DNA from: Bacilli bacterium
GTDB lineage: Bacteria > Bacillota_I > Bacilli_A > RF39 > UBA660
Length of the DNA: 64,000 bases
Direction: 5' to 3'
Assembly (NCBI GenBank): GCA_017542065.1
Contig: JAFXXX010000019.1
Span: forward strand, 1-64,000
The notes beneath the pieces are model-generated. The model saw only the letters and a list, made by a program, of their open reading frames with translations. It did no database searches and was not told the origin of the DNA. Positions 6,769 to 14,975 of the stretch are shown piece by piece (position 1 is the first letter of the stretch; each line of letters begins with the position of its first letter). The translations under genes and the position numbers were made by a program.

Positions 6769-8538
6769 ATGCAAAATATTGAAAAGATTAAACAAAAACT
6801 TGCATTATTACCATTAAAACCAGGTTGTTATCTTATGAAAGATGAAACTGGCAAAGTTATTTATGTTGGTAAAGCTAAAAAGCTTAAGAATAGGGTAAGT
6901 AGCTATTTTAATGGTACAAAATATGGTAAAACTAAGATTCTTGTTAGTAATATCCATGATTTTGAATATATAGTAACTTCTTCTGAGAAAGAAGCTCTTT
7001 TGCTTGAAATAAATTTAATTAAAAAATATGATCCAAAATATAATATTATTTTTAGAGACGATAAACAGTATCCATATATTGCTTTAGAGTATTCTAAATA
7101 TCCAAAATTATCTGTACTTAGACCTAGTAAAAAGTATAAGAATAAAAATATTAAATTATTTGGTCCATATCCTAATAGTGGATATGCTAAAAAGATAGTA
7201 GAGGTTCTAAATAGAATATATCCTCTTCAAAAGTGTAAGAACTTTAAGAATGATGTATGTCTTTATTATCATATAGGGGAATGTCTTGGTTATTGTAAAC
7301 TAGATATACCTAAAGAAGTAACAGATAATATAGCAAATGAAATAACAAATTTTCTTAATGGTGATTTTGATTTAGTTATAGATAAATTAACTAGAAAAAT
7401 GAATGCATATTCTGAAAGAATGGATTATGAGAATGCAAAAGATATTAAAGAATTAATAGATTATCTAAAAGTAGTATTATCAAAGCAAAAAATTGATTTA
7501 AATGATAAAGTTAATAGAGATATATTTAATTACTTTGTTAAAGATGATTTTATATCTATTCAAATACTTCATTATAGAAATGGTAACTTAGTAGAAAGAA
7601 AGAGCAATATATATGAAGTAAATGATGATCCAGTAGATTCATTTATGGAATATATTATTTCATTCTATGAAGATAATACTTTTCCAAAAGAAATATTTGT
7701 TCCAGAGGGAATAGATACAGAGTTACTTAGTGAAACATTAGATGTTAAAGTAATTAATCCTCAAAAGGGAACTAAAAAGAAATTACTTGATATGGCTTAT
7801 GAAAATGCAAAAATAGGTTTACTTGAAAAAGAAGAATTAGTTAAGAGAAATATTTCATTAACTATTAAAGCTAACGAAGAATTAAGTACATTAATTGGTA
7901 AAACAATTCATAGAATTGAGTCATTTGATAACTCTCATTTATTTGGAGATGCTTCAGTATCTGCTATGGTAGTATATATTGATGGTAAAAAATGTCCTAA
8001 AGAATATAGAAAATATAAAATAAAATCTGGTTCTAAAGATGATTTCCATCAAATGCAAGAAGTATTAGAGAGAAGATATTCAAGAGTAATAACTGATAAT
8101 TTAATAGCACCTGATTTAATACTTGTAGATGGTGGTATTATTCAAGTACATGCTGCAGAAGAAATTTTAGATAACTTAGGACTAGATATATTAGTTCTTG
8201 GTATGCAAAAGAATGATAAACATAAGATATGTGCTTTAGTTGATACTAATGGAGTTAGTTATGAAATAGAAAAGAATAGTAATATATTCCATTTACTTGA
8301 AAATATATCTGAAGAAGTTCATAGATTTGTTATATCATTTCATAGAGATCTTAGATCTAAGGGTTCTTTATCATCAATACTTGATAATATAGAAGATGTA
8401 GGAACTAAAAGAAGAAATCTTCTTATTAAGAAATATAAAACTGTTAATAAGATTAAAGAAGCTCCTATTGAAGAATTAGAAGATTTAGTAGGTAAAAAAG
8501 CTGCTAAAAATGTTAAAGATGCACTAAAAGAAAACTAG
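6769..8538 (+). CDS. uvrC: Excinuclease ABC subunit C
   Basis: UvrC, 589 residues, makes both incisions in nucleotide excision repair with UvrA/UvrB (not in the window). Domains in order: GIY-YIG nuclease (Gly-Cys-Tyr near 19 and IYVG near 32-35), a Cys-containing linker, a UVR motif around 200-235 for UvrB contact, the RNase H-like second nuclease (ESFDNSH, then LILVDGG), and a C-terminal helix-hairpin-helix pair. The length is normal. The ATG at 6769 is chosen because GGTGA lies just before it; upstream in-frame GTG/TTG codons overlap that signal. It is divergent from yigZ. Confidence 0.97.
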   Translation: MQNIEKIKQKLALLPLKPGCYLMKDETGKVIYVGKAKKLKNRVSSYFNGTKYGKTKILVSNIHDFEYIVTSSEKEALLLEINLIKKYDPKYNIIFRDDKQYPYIALEYSKYPKLSVLRPSKKYKNKNIKLFGPYPNSGYAKKIVEVLNRIYPLQKCKNFKNDVCLYYHIGECLGYCKLDIPKEVTDNIANEITNFLNGDFDLVIDKLTRKMNAYSERMDYENAKDIKELIDYLKVVLSKQKIDLNDKVNRDIFNYFVKDDFISIQILHYRNGNLVERKSNIYEVNDDPVDSFMEYIISFYEDNTFPKEIFVPEGIDTELLSETLDVKVINPQKGTKKKLLDMAYENAKIGLLEKEELVKRNISLTIKANEELSTLIGKTIHRIESFDNSHLFGDASVSAMVVYIDGKKCPKEYRKYKIKSGSKDDFHQMQEVLERRYSRVITDNLIAPDLILVDGGIIQVHAAEEILDNLGLDILVLGMQKNDKHKICALVDTNGVSYEIEKNSNIFHLLENISEEVHRFVISFHRDLRSKGSLSSILDNIEDVGTKRRNLLIKKYKTVNKIKEAPIEELEDLVGKKAAKNVKDALKEN

Positions 8539-8556
8539 AAATAGTTTTCTTTTTTT
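8529..8556 (+). terminator. Terminator of uvrC
   Basis: Stem AGAAAACTA / TAGTTTTCT with a GAAA tetraloop and a run of seven T. The T-run is followed one base later by the mutL -10 region. Confidence 0.9.
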
Positions 8557-8564
8557 GTTATAAT
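8536..8564 (+). promoter_or_regulatory. mutL promoter embedded in the uvrC terminator
   Basis: TATAAT at 8559-8564 lies 17 bases after TAGAAA (8536-8541), a four-of-six match to the -35 consensus. This -35 spans the uvrC stop codon and the tetraloop of the terminator. Confidence 0.5.
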
Positions 8565-8581
8565 CATATTAGGTGATAATA

Positions 8582-10333
8582 ATGCATAAGATAAATGTAA
8601 TGAATGATGACTTAGTTAATAAAATTGCCGCTGGAGAAGTTATTGAAAAATGTGCTTCTGTTGTTAAAGAATTAGTAGAAAATAGTATAGATGCTGGTTC
8701 TACTGATATAAAAATAGATTTATTAGAATCGGGAACTAAAGAAATAAGAGTAACTGATAATGGTTTTGGTATGAGTGAAGAAGATGCTTATATTTGTTTT
8801 ACTCCTCATGCTACTAGTAAGATATATGATGAAGATGATTTATATAATATAAATACACTTGGATTTAGAGGTGAAGCTCTTCCATCAATTGCATCAGTTT
8901 CTAAAGTAAATATTAAGACATGTGATGGAGAAGAAGGTATTACTTTTGATTTAATAAATAATGAGATTAAGAATAAAGAATCTTATCTTAGAAAAGGTAC
9001 TATTATTACAGTAGATGATTTATTTTATAATACTCCTGCAAGAAGAAAGTATTTATCATCTCTTCCTTCAGAACTTAGTTCTATTGTAGGTTTAATAAAT
9101 AGATTATCATTGTCTCATCCAAATATAAGATTTACTTTAACTAATGATAAAAAAGAAATATTAAAAACTAGTGGATCTGGCAATTTACTTAAAACTATTA
9201 ATGAAGTATATGGTAATACAGTTGCTAAAAAGATGATTGAAATAAACTGTGAAAATGATGATTATGAAGTATCTGGTTACATTTCTAAACCAGATGAAAA
9301 TAGATCAAATAAAAACCATATGATTACTATGGTTAATGGTAGAGTAGTTAAGAACAATGATTTACTAAGATGCATTAATGATAGTTATCATAAATATAAA
9401 CCTGATGGTAAATATCCAATTGTTATACTAAATATAAATGTGGATCCTAGTTTAATAGATGTTAATATTCATCCATCTAAACATGATATTAAGTTTAGTA
9501 AGATGGATGAATTAAAAGAATTAATATCAAGTAATATAGAAAAGTTACTAGATAATAATTTCTTAGGAGTAGATATATCTACTAAAGAAGTTAAGATAAC
9601 TAATATAGTTAGTGAAATAGAAACTAAACCTGAAGTAAAAGAATATGTTTTAGATTTAAGTGATGAAGTATCTATAAAAGAAGATGAAACTCCATATGAA
9701 TATCAAGATACTTCAGTAGATGAAGTTCAAACTGAAGAAGAAACAAAACCATTTCCAAAGTTATTTGTTATAGGACAAGTACTTGGAACATATATAGTTT
9801 GTCATAATGAAAAAGGTATGTATTTAATAGATCAACATGCTGCAGAAGAAAGAGTTAATTATGAAAAATATAAAAAATATATGACAGACTTTAATGGTGA
9901 TACAATAGATATGTTATTTCCAATAGTTTTAGAGTATCCTAAAGATGAATATATGACTATTAAAGAAAAGATAGACATAATTAGAAATATTGGAATTAAT
10001 ATAGAAGAATTTGGAGATAATACTTATATTATTAAATCTCATCCTACTTGGTTTAAAGAAGGAATAGAAGAAGAATTTATAAGAGAAATAATAGATAAGA
10101 TATTATTTGAAGGTAAAAATTTTGATTTAGAAAGATTTAATGATAGTATTAGTGCTTCACTTGCATGCCATGCATCTGTTAAAGCAAATACTCCATTATC
10201 AATCGAAGAAATGGAAAACATTATAGAAAAATTATCTAAATGTAAAAATCCATATAACTGTGCTCATGGTAGACCATCAATTATTCATTATTCTACATAT
10301 GAGTTAGAAAAATTATTTAAGAGAGTTATGTAA
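8582..10333 (+). CDS. mutL: DNA mismatch repair protein MutL
   Basis: MutL, 583 residues. The N-terminal GHKL ATPase shows NKIAAGEV, the DNGFGM loop and GFRGEAL. The C-terminal domain carries the DQHAAEERVNYE endonuclease motif, an ACHASVKAN segment and CAHGRP in place of the usual C-P-H-G-R-P. It is therefore the endonuclease type found in organisms without MutH, with one changed residue in the last metal-site motif. The linker is short. mutS is not adjacent; the gene follows uvrC instead, making a small repair block. The ATG at 8582 is set by the AGGTGAT that precedes it. Confidence 0.96.
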   Translation: MHKINVMNDDLVNKIAAGEVIEKCASVVKELVENSIDAGSTDIKIDLLESGTKEIRVTDNGFGMSEEDAYICFTPHATSKIYDEDDLYNINTLGFRGEALPSIASVSKVNIKTCDGEEGITFDLINNEIKNKESYLRKGTIITVDDLFYNTPARRKYLSSLPSELSSIVGLINRLSLSHPNIRFTLTNDKKEILKTSGSGNLLKTINEVYGNTVAKKMIEINCENDDYEVSGYISKPDENRSNKNHMITMVNGRVVKNNDLLRCINDSYHKYKPDGKYPIVILNINVDPSLIDVNIHPSKHDIKFSKMDELKELISSNIEKLLDNNFLGVDISTKEVKITNIVSEIETKPEVKEYVLDLSDEVSIKEDETPYEYQDTSVDEVQTEEETKPFPKLFVIGQVLGTYIVCHNEKGMYLIDQHAAEERVNYEKYKKYMTDFNGDTIDMLFPIVLEYPKDEYMTIKEKIDIIRNIGINIEEFGDNTYIIKSHPTWFKEGIEEEFIREIIDKILFEGKNFDLERFNDSISASLACHASVKANTPLSIEEMENIIEKLSKCKNPYNCAHGRPSIIHYSTYELEKLFKRVM

Positions 10334-10345
10334 AGGAGATAAATT

Positions 10346-10999
10346 ATGAAAAAATTAGTAGTAGGTAACTGGAAACAAAATAATATTAATATTGATTATA
10401 AGGAATATGTTGAAAAACTAGAAAAGGTAGAAGATAAGGAAGTAGTTATTGTTCCTCCTTATGTATATTTACCATTAATAGAAACAAATAATGTTAAATT
10501 AGGTGCTCAAGATGTATCTATATTTAATGGCGGATCTAATACTGGTGAAATATCTTGTGATATGCTTAAAAGTTTTGGTTGTGAATATGTAATTATTGGC
10601 CACAATGAAAGAAGAACTAAATTAAATGAATCTAATGAATATATTAATAAGAAAGTATTAAATGCATTAGAACAAGGTTTAAAAGTAATTCTATGTATTA
10701 CATGCATAGAGGAATTAGTAGAAAGTATTAAAGATGTTACTAACTTTGATAATCTATTAATTGCTTTTGAACCAAAAGAATTTATTGGAAAATCTGAAAC
10801 TATATCTAGAGAAGGTTTAATAGACTTTATCGGAGAAATCAATAAAGTAACTGAAAAGAAATGTCCAGTACTTTATGGTGGTGGAATAAAAGCAGAAAAT
10901 ATTACTAATTTATCTAATATAGATGGATTAGATGGATTATTAGTTGGTAAAGCTTCTCTTGACATAGATGCATTTCTTAATATAATAATTAACTGGTGA
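10346..10999 (+). CDS. tpiA: Triosephosphate isomerase, short divergent form
   Basis: Interconverts dihydroxyacetone phosphate and glyceraldehyde 3-phosphate. At 217 residues it is about 30 shorter than usual bacterial enzymes. Catalytic residues are present: Lys10 in GNWKQN, His86 in IIGHNERR, Glu142 in AFEPKEFIGKS, and the phosphate-binding YGGGIKAEN and LLVGKAS segments. The mobile loop 6, normally VWAIGTG, reads KEFIGKS, closer to the archaeal PPELIGTG form. The missing stretch lies between LCITC and the catalytic Glu, as in archaeal enzymes. It starts 12 bases after mutL with AAAGGAG, and ends in TGA overlapping the miaA region. No other glycolytic gene is nearby. Confidence 0.88.
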   Translation: MKKLVVGNWKQNNINIDYKEYVEKLEKVEDKEVVIVPPYVYLPLIETNNVKLGAQDVSIFNGGSNTGEISCDMLKSFGCEYVIIGHNERRTKLNESNEYINKKVLNALEQGLKVILCITCIEELVESIKDVTNFDNLLIAFEPKEFIGKSETISREGLIDFIGEINKVTEKKCPVLYGGGIKAENITNLSNIDGLDGLLVGKASLDIDAFLNIIINW

Positions 11000-11004
11000 T
11001 TAAA

Positions 11005-11871
11005 TTGATTATTGTTATTGCTGGTCCTACTGGAGTAGGTAAAACAAAATTAAGTATAGAACTAGCTAAGAAATATGATGCAGAAATTATTAATGCTGAT
11101 TCAGTTCAAGTATATAAAGATATTGATATAGCATCTGCTAAAGTAACTGAAGAAGAAAAAGAAGGAATAGTTCATCATTTATTAGATATAGTTCCATATG
11201 ATAAAACATATACTGTATATGATTATCAAAGAGATGGTAGAAAAATCCTTGACGAGTTATTATCTCAAAACAAGAATGTAATAATTGTCGGTGGAACTGG
11301 TCTATATATAAAAGCTTTATTATATGATTATAGATTTATTACTGAAGATGAAGAAGAGTTAAATCTATCTAATGAAGAATTACTTGATGAAATATACAAG
11401 CTTGATCCTGATTCTGATGTAGACATTAATAATAGTAGAAGAATAGTTAGAGAGTATGCTAATCTTAAAAGTGGTGTAGATAATAACCTTGGAGATAATT
11501 TGTTATACGATAATGTATACTTTATAGGGCTTACAACAGATAGAGATACTCTATATGATAGAATCAATAAAAGAGTAGATATAATGACCCAAAATGGTCT
11601 TATAGAGGAAGCTAAGAAATTCTATAACTTAGATAGAAATACTAAGTCTATGAAGACTGTTATTGGTTATAAAGAATTATTTGAATACTTTGATGGTAAT
11701 CTAACACTTGATGAAGCATTAGATTTAATTAAGCAAAGAAGTAGAAAGTATGCTAAAAGACAATATACATTCTTTAATAATAAGATGAATATTAAATGGT
11801 TTGATGTAGATTTTAGTAACTTTGATAATACAATTAATGAATTAGAAGAGTATATAAAAAGCAATGATTAA
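11005..11871 (+). CDS. miaA: tRNA dimethylallyltransferase MiaA
   Basis: Transfers a dimethylallyl group to A37 of tRNAs that read UNN codons. The P-loop GPTGVGKT is near the N-terminus, followed by INADSVQVYKDIDIASAK, HHLLD and GGTGLY segments. A TTG start at 11005 is preferred because GGTGAT precedes it at the spacing used by neighbours; GTG at 10996 lies inside that site and would add three residues. The product is 288 residues from the TTG. It is coupled to tpiA, and mutL-tpiA-miaA form one transcript. mutL-miaA proximity is common in bacteria; tpiA between them is not. Confidence 0.94.
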   Translation: MIIVIAGPTGVGKTKLSIELAKKYDAEIINADSVQVYKDIDIASAKVTEEEKEGIVHHLLDIVPYDKTYTVYDYQRDGRKILDELLSQNKNVIIVGGTGLYIKALLYDYRFITEDEEELNLSNEELLDEIYKLDPDSDVDINNSRRIVREYANLKSGVDNNLGDNLLYDNVYFIGLTTDRDTLYDRINKRVDIMTQNGLIEEAKKFYNLDRNTKSMKTVIGYKELFEYFDGNLTLDEALDLIKQRSRKYAKRQYTFFNNKMNIKWFDVDFSNFDNTINELEEYIKSND

Positions 11872-11884
11872 TTCATTGCTTTTT
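11856..11884. terminator. Bidirectional terminator between miaA and the 11884 gene
   Basis: Stem 11856-11867 / 11873-11884 around a five-base loop that contains the miaA stop codon. There is an A-run on one side and a T-run on the other; the convergent minus-strand gene ends at 11884. Confidence 0.88.
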
Positions 11885-12789
11885 TATTTTACAAAATCAT
11901 ATATTGTTTCATCAAAATAATGTTTTTCATCATTCTTTTCTAATAACTCATCTGTTGTTATTAAGAAATAATCGTGTATAGTTAACTCAGTTCCGTTTGA
12001 ATATATTGGATCATCCCAAGTTAAATCTATGTGATACCATGTATTATTTAATTTAACTAAATTCCATACATGTTCATCATTGGTTATTTTTACATTTTCT
12101 ATATCTAATTTATCTAAGAAGAATGCTAATGTATCTGCATATGCATCACATACTGCCATGCCTTCAAATAGGGCACCAATAGCAGAATTAGAATTATATT
12201 CAGATTCTCCGGTTTCTGCTCTTACAGAATCATATGTATTATGATCTGCTATATAATCATGGAATACTTTTATTTTATCTTTAATATCAGAATAATTATT
12301 AATTCTAAGAGCTATTATTAATCTATCTATTTCTTTATCTATTCTTTCTAGTTCTTCGTCAGTATATTTCTTCTCTACATTTAATGTAATATTTTTATCT
12401 GTTGTATAAGAAGTTTTTATAGATTTAAATGAGTTCTTTGGATTAATTAACTGATTATATGTACTTAATATATCTTGATCTATCTTATCTATATCCGTTA
12501 AACAATTATAATTATGACTACATTTAAATGAATATATATTATAACCATTATTTAATACAGTATAGAACATAGAATATAGTTCTTCTTTATTATTAACATG
12601 ATCTCTTTCTATAATTGATATATTACTACTATAATTTTCTTTAGTATTTTCTTTAACATAATATAGTTCATTATTAACTATTTTATATTCAGTATTATCT
12701 ATTAAGCTATAAATTGATTTATGAGTCCCTAAATAACTAAATGATATAAATATTAAAATGACCTCTAATGGAATTAATATTCTTTTCAT
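11884..12789 (-). CDS. Transglutaminase-like cysteine protein, membrane anchored
   Basis: A 301-residue protein with an N-terminal hydrophobic segment (about 4-20, signal or anchor) and a C-terminal transglutaminase-like domain. A plausible catalytic triad is Cys214 in GMAVCDAYA, His240 in EHVWNLV and Asp255 in WYHIDLTWDD; this spacing and the trailing aromatic-rich segment fit bacterial transglutaminase/protease-like proteins acting outside the membrane. The substrate is unknown. It has its own promoter lying over the rpsT terminator and ends at a bidirectional terminator shared with miaA. Confidence 0.85.
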   Translation of the reverse strand: MKRILIPLEVILIFISFSYLGTHKSIYSLIDNTEYKIVNNELYYVKENTKENYSSNISIIERDHVNNKEELYSMFYTVLNNGYNIYSFKCSHNYNCLTDIDKIDQDILSTYNQLINPKNSFKSIKTSYTTDKNITLNVEKKYTDEELERIDKEIDRLIIALRINNYSDIKDKIKVFHDYIADHNTYDSVRAETGESEYNSNSAIGALFEGMAVCDAYADTLAFFLDKLDIENVKITNDEHVWNLVKLNNTWYHIDLTWDDPIYSNGTELTIHDYFLITTDELLEKNDEKHYFDETIYDFVK

Positions 12790-12806
12790 ATTTTACCTCT
12801 ATAAAA

Positions 12807-12835
12807 ATTATAGCATAAAAAAAATATCTTATTAA
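12807..12835 (-). promoter_or_regulatory. Promoter of the transglutaminase-like gene
   Basis: On the minus strand TTAATA (12835-12830), a 17-base spacer and TATAAT (12812-12807). The -35 falls in the loop of the rpsT terminator. Confidence 0.55.
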
Positions 12836-12843
12836 AAGATATT
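12817..12843 (-). terminator. Terminator of rpsT
   Basis: Stem 12823-12830 / 12836-12843 with a five-base loop; the minus-strand T-run corresponds to A residues 12817-12824. The rpsT stop codon overlaps the stem. Confidence 0.82.
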
Positions 12844-13078
12844 ATTTATTTAATTTTTTGTTTACACGTGATTTTTCTCTAGCAGCTTTATTTTTAGTTA
12901 TAATATTTTTAGATACTGCCTTATCAATTCTTTTGTTTGCTTCGTTAACGTTTTCAACAGTTGGGTTTTCAATTGCTTTCTTTATAGCAGTTTTCATTCT
13001 AGATTTAATTGGAACATTTTCTTCACTTTGTCTATCTGTAACTAAAATTCTTTTTTTAGCACTTTTAATATTTGCCAT
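12842..13078 (-). CDS. rpsT: 30S ribosomal protein S20
   Basis: S20, 78 residues, starting MANIKSAKKRI, binds 16S rRNA. It is Lys/Arg/Ala/Asn rich as expected, with SRMKTAIKKA and NKAAREKSRVN segments. The ATG at 13078 follows GGAGGTGAAATT; a longer reading that starts at 13150 would add a hydrophobic stretch and is not real. It is divergent from lepA, as in Bacillus. Confidence 0.96.
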   Translation of the reverse strand: MANIKSAKKRILVTDRQSEENVPIKSRMKTAIKKAIENPTVENVNEANKRIDKAVSKNIITKNKAAREKSRVNKKLNK

Positions 13079-13112
13079 AATTTCACCTCCAATTGGTTGT
13101 TTGACTTTATTA

Positions 13113-13141
13113 ATTTTAACAAATAATGTAGAAAAATGCAA
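13113..13141 (-). promoter_or_regulatory. rpsT promoter
   Basis: On the minus strand TTGCAT (13141-13136), a 17-base spacer and TAAAAT (13118-13113), identical in both hexamers and spacing to the tRNA-Ser promoter. The leader to the ATG is about 28 bases. Confidence 0.6.
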
Positions 13142-13162
13142 TAAAAACATTAAAAAATATAG

Positions 13163-13180
13163 TATAATATTTTTAGGTGA
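13163..13180 (+). promoter_or_regulatory. lepA -10 box and adjoining ribosome binding site
   Basis: TATAAT at 13163-13168, AGGTGA at 13175-13180 and ATG at 13186. The expected transcription start coincides with the ribosome binding site. No good -35 is visible. Confidence 0.55.
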
Positions 13181-13185
13181 AAAAA

Positions 13186-14970
13186 ATGAATCAAGAGAAA
13201 ATTAGAAACTTTGCTATTATTGCTCACATAGATCATGGTAAAAGTACACTAGCAGATAGAATACTTGAACTTAGTGGTAATGTTTCTAAAAGAGAAATGA
13301 CAGATCAAATCTTAGATAATATGGAACTTGAAAAAGAAAGAGGAATTACTATTAAGATGAATGCTGTTAGATTAAATTATAAGGGTTATGAATTTAATTT
13401 AATAGATACACCAGGACACGTAGACTTTTCTTATGAAGTTTCAAGATCATTAGCTGCTTGTGAAGGAGCTATTTTACTTGTGGATGCTACTCAAGGAATA
13501 GAAGCCCAAACTCTTGCTAATTATTATCTTGCTTTAGAAAACGATTTAGAAATTATACCTGTTATTAATAAGATTGATTTACCAAATGCAGATTCTGAAA
13601 AGGTTACTTTAGAGTTAATTAATACATTTGGATTTAAAAGAGAAGAAATAATACTTACTTCTGGTAAAACAGGAGAAGGCGTAGATAAACTATTAGATGC
13701 TGTTATAGATAAGATTCCTGCTCCAAATGGAAATAATAATGGAAAACTTAAAGCATTAATATTTGACTCTGTATTTGATAGTTATAAAGGTGTTATAGTA
13801 CATGTAAGAATAGTTGATGGTAAGTTAACTAATAAGAATAAGATTAGATTTATGTCTAATAATTCTAGTTATGATATTACTGAACTGGGATATACTACAC
13901 CTAAAATAGTTAATGTTAATGAACTTAATGCTGGTGATGTAGGCTATTTATGTGCATCTATTAAAACAATATCTGATATTAAAATAGGAGATACTATTAC
14001 TTTAGATAATGATCCATGTGATGAACCATTAAAAGGTTATTCTGAAGTTAAACCAATGGTATATTCTGGAATATTCCCAGTAGAAACTAGAGAATATGAT
14101 TTACTTAAAGATGCTTTAGAAAAATTAGCTATTAATGATGCTTCTTTAACATTTACTCCAGAAACATCAAAAGCTTTAGGTTTTGGATTTAGATGTGGTT
14201 TCCTAGGTCTACTTCATATGGATATTATTAAAGAAAGATTACAAAGAGAATTTAATTTAAATATTATTTTAACTGCTCCATCAGTTATATATAATGTATA
14301 TTTAACTAATGGAGATATGGTTAGTATATCTAATCCAAGTGATATGCCTCCAATGGAGAGACTATCATACATAGAAGAACCATATATTAAAACAAATATA
14401 TTTACTCCAACAGATTATATAGGTCCAATAATGGAACTATGTGAGAATAAAAGAGGAACATTTGTTAATATGGAATATATTAATGAAACTAGAGTAAATA
14501 TTCATTATGAATTACCATTATCAGAAATTATGTATGATTTCTTTGATAAATTAAAGAGTGCAACTAAAGGGTATGCATCTTTTGATTATGAGCTAATAGG
14601 TTATAGAGTTAATAAACTTGTTAAAATGGATATTCTTCTAAATGGTGAAAAAGTAGATGCATTATCTATGATAGTTCATAAAGATTTTGCATATAATATT
14701 GGTAAAAACATGGTTAATAAACTTAGAGAAATTATTCCAAGACAAATGTTTGAAGTTCCTGTGCAAGCATTTATTAATAATAAAGCAATTGCTAGAGAAA
14801 CTATTAAACCTCTTAGAAAGAATGTACTTGCTAAATGTTATGGTGGAGATATTACTCGTAAGAGAAAACTTCTTGAAAAACAAAAAGAAGGTAAAAAGAA
14901 GATGAAGATGATTGGATCTGTTGAAGTTCCACCAGAAGCATTCTTAGAAATTTTAGATTTAAGGAAGTGA
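13186..14970 (+). CDS. lepA: Elongation factor 4 (LepA)
   Basis: A translational GTPase of 594 residues that acts on the ribosome during initiation and stalled elongation. G motifs are [23 protein letters not shown] and NKIDLP; the family-specific C-terminal domain ends near [13 protein letters not shown]. Full length. The ATG at 13186 follows AGGTGA; an in-frame GTG at 13177 overlaps that signal. It heads the lepA-hemW-hrcA block, as in Bacillus. It ends in TGA six bases before the next start. Confidence 0.98.
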   Translation: MNQEKIRNFAIIAHIDHGKSTLADRILELSGNVSKREMTDQILDNMELEKERGITIKMNAVRLNYKGYEFNLIDTPGHVDFSYEVSRSLAACEGAILLVDATQGIEAQTLANYYLALENDLEIIPVINKIDLPNADSEKVTLELINTFGFKREEIILTSGKTGEGVDKLLDAVIDKIPAPNGNNNGKLKALIFDSVFDSYKGVIVHVRIVDGKLTNKNKIRFMSNNSSYDITELGYTTPKIVNVNELNAGDVGYLCASIKTISDIKIGDTITLDNDPCDEPLKGYSEVKPMVYSGIFPVETREYDLLKDALEKLAINDASLTFTPETSKALGFGFRCGFLGLLHMDIIKERLQREFNLNIILTAPSVIYNVYLTNGDMVSISNPSDMPPMERLSYIEEPYIKTNIFTPTDYIGPIMELCENKRGTFVNMEYINETRVNIHYELPLSEIMYDFFDKLKSATKGYASFDYELIGYRVNKLVKMDILLNGEKVDALSMIVHKDFAYNIGKNMVNKLREIIPRQMFEVPVQAFINNKAIARETIKPLRKNVLAKCYGGDITRKRKLLEKQKEGKKKMKMIGSVEVPPEAFLEILDLRK

Positions 14971-14975
14971 TTTAA

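Noticed and set aside
10996..11004. GTG start for miaA
   Set aside because: It lies inside the GGTGAT ribosome binding site; TTG at 11005 has the spacing used throughout the window. The choice changes only three residues.
12858..13205. Plus-strand frame of 115 codons opposite rpsT, hydrophobic product
   Set aside because: It is the complement of a Lys-rich ribosomal protein gene and ends within the lepA start region; no start signal.
14662..14905. Short frames on both strands inside the 3' end of lepA
   Set aside because: They overlap the LepA C-terminal domain, which is fully conserved in frame.
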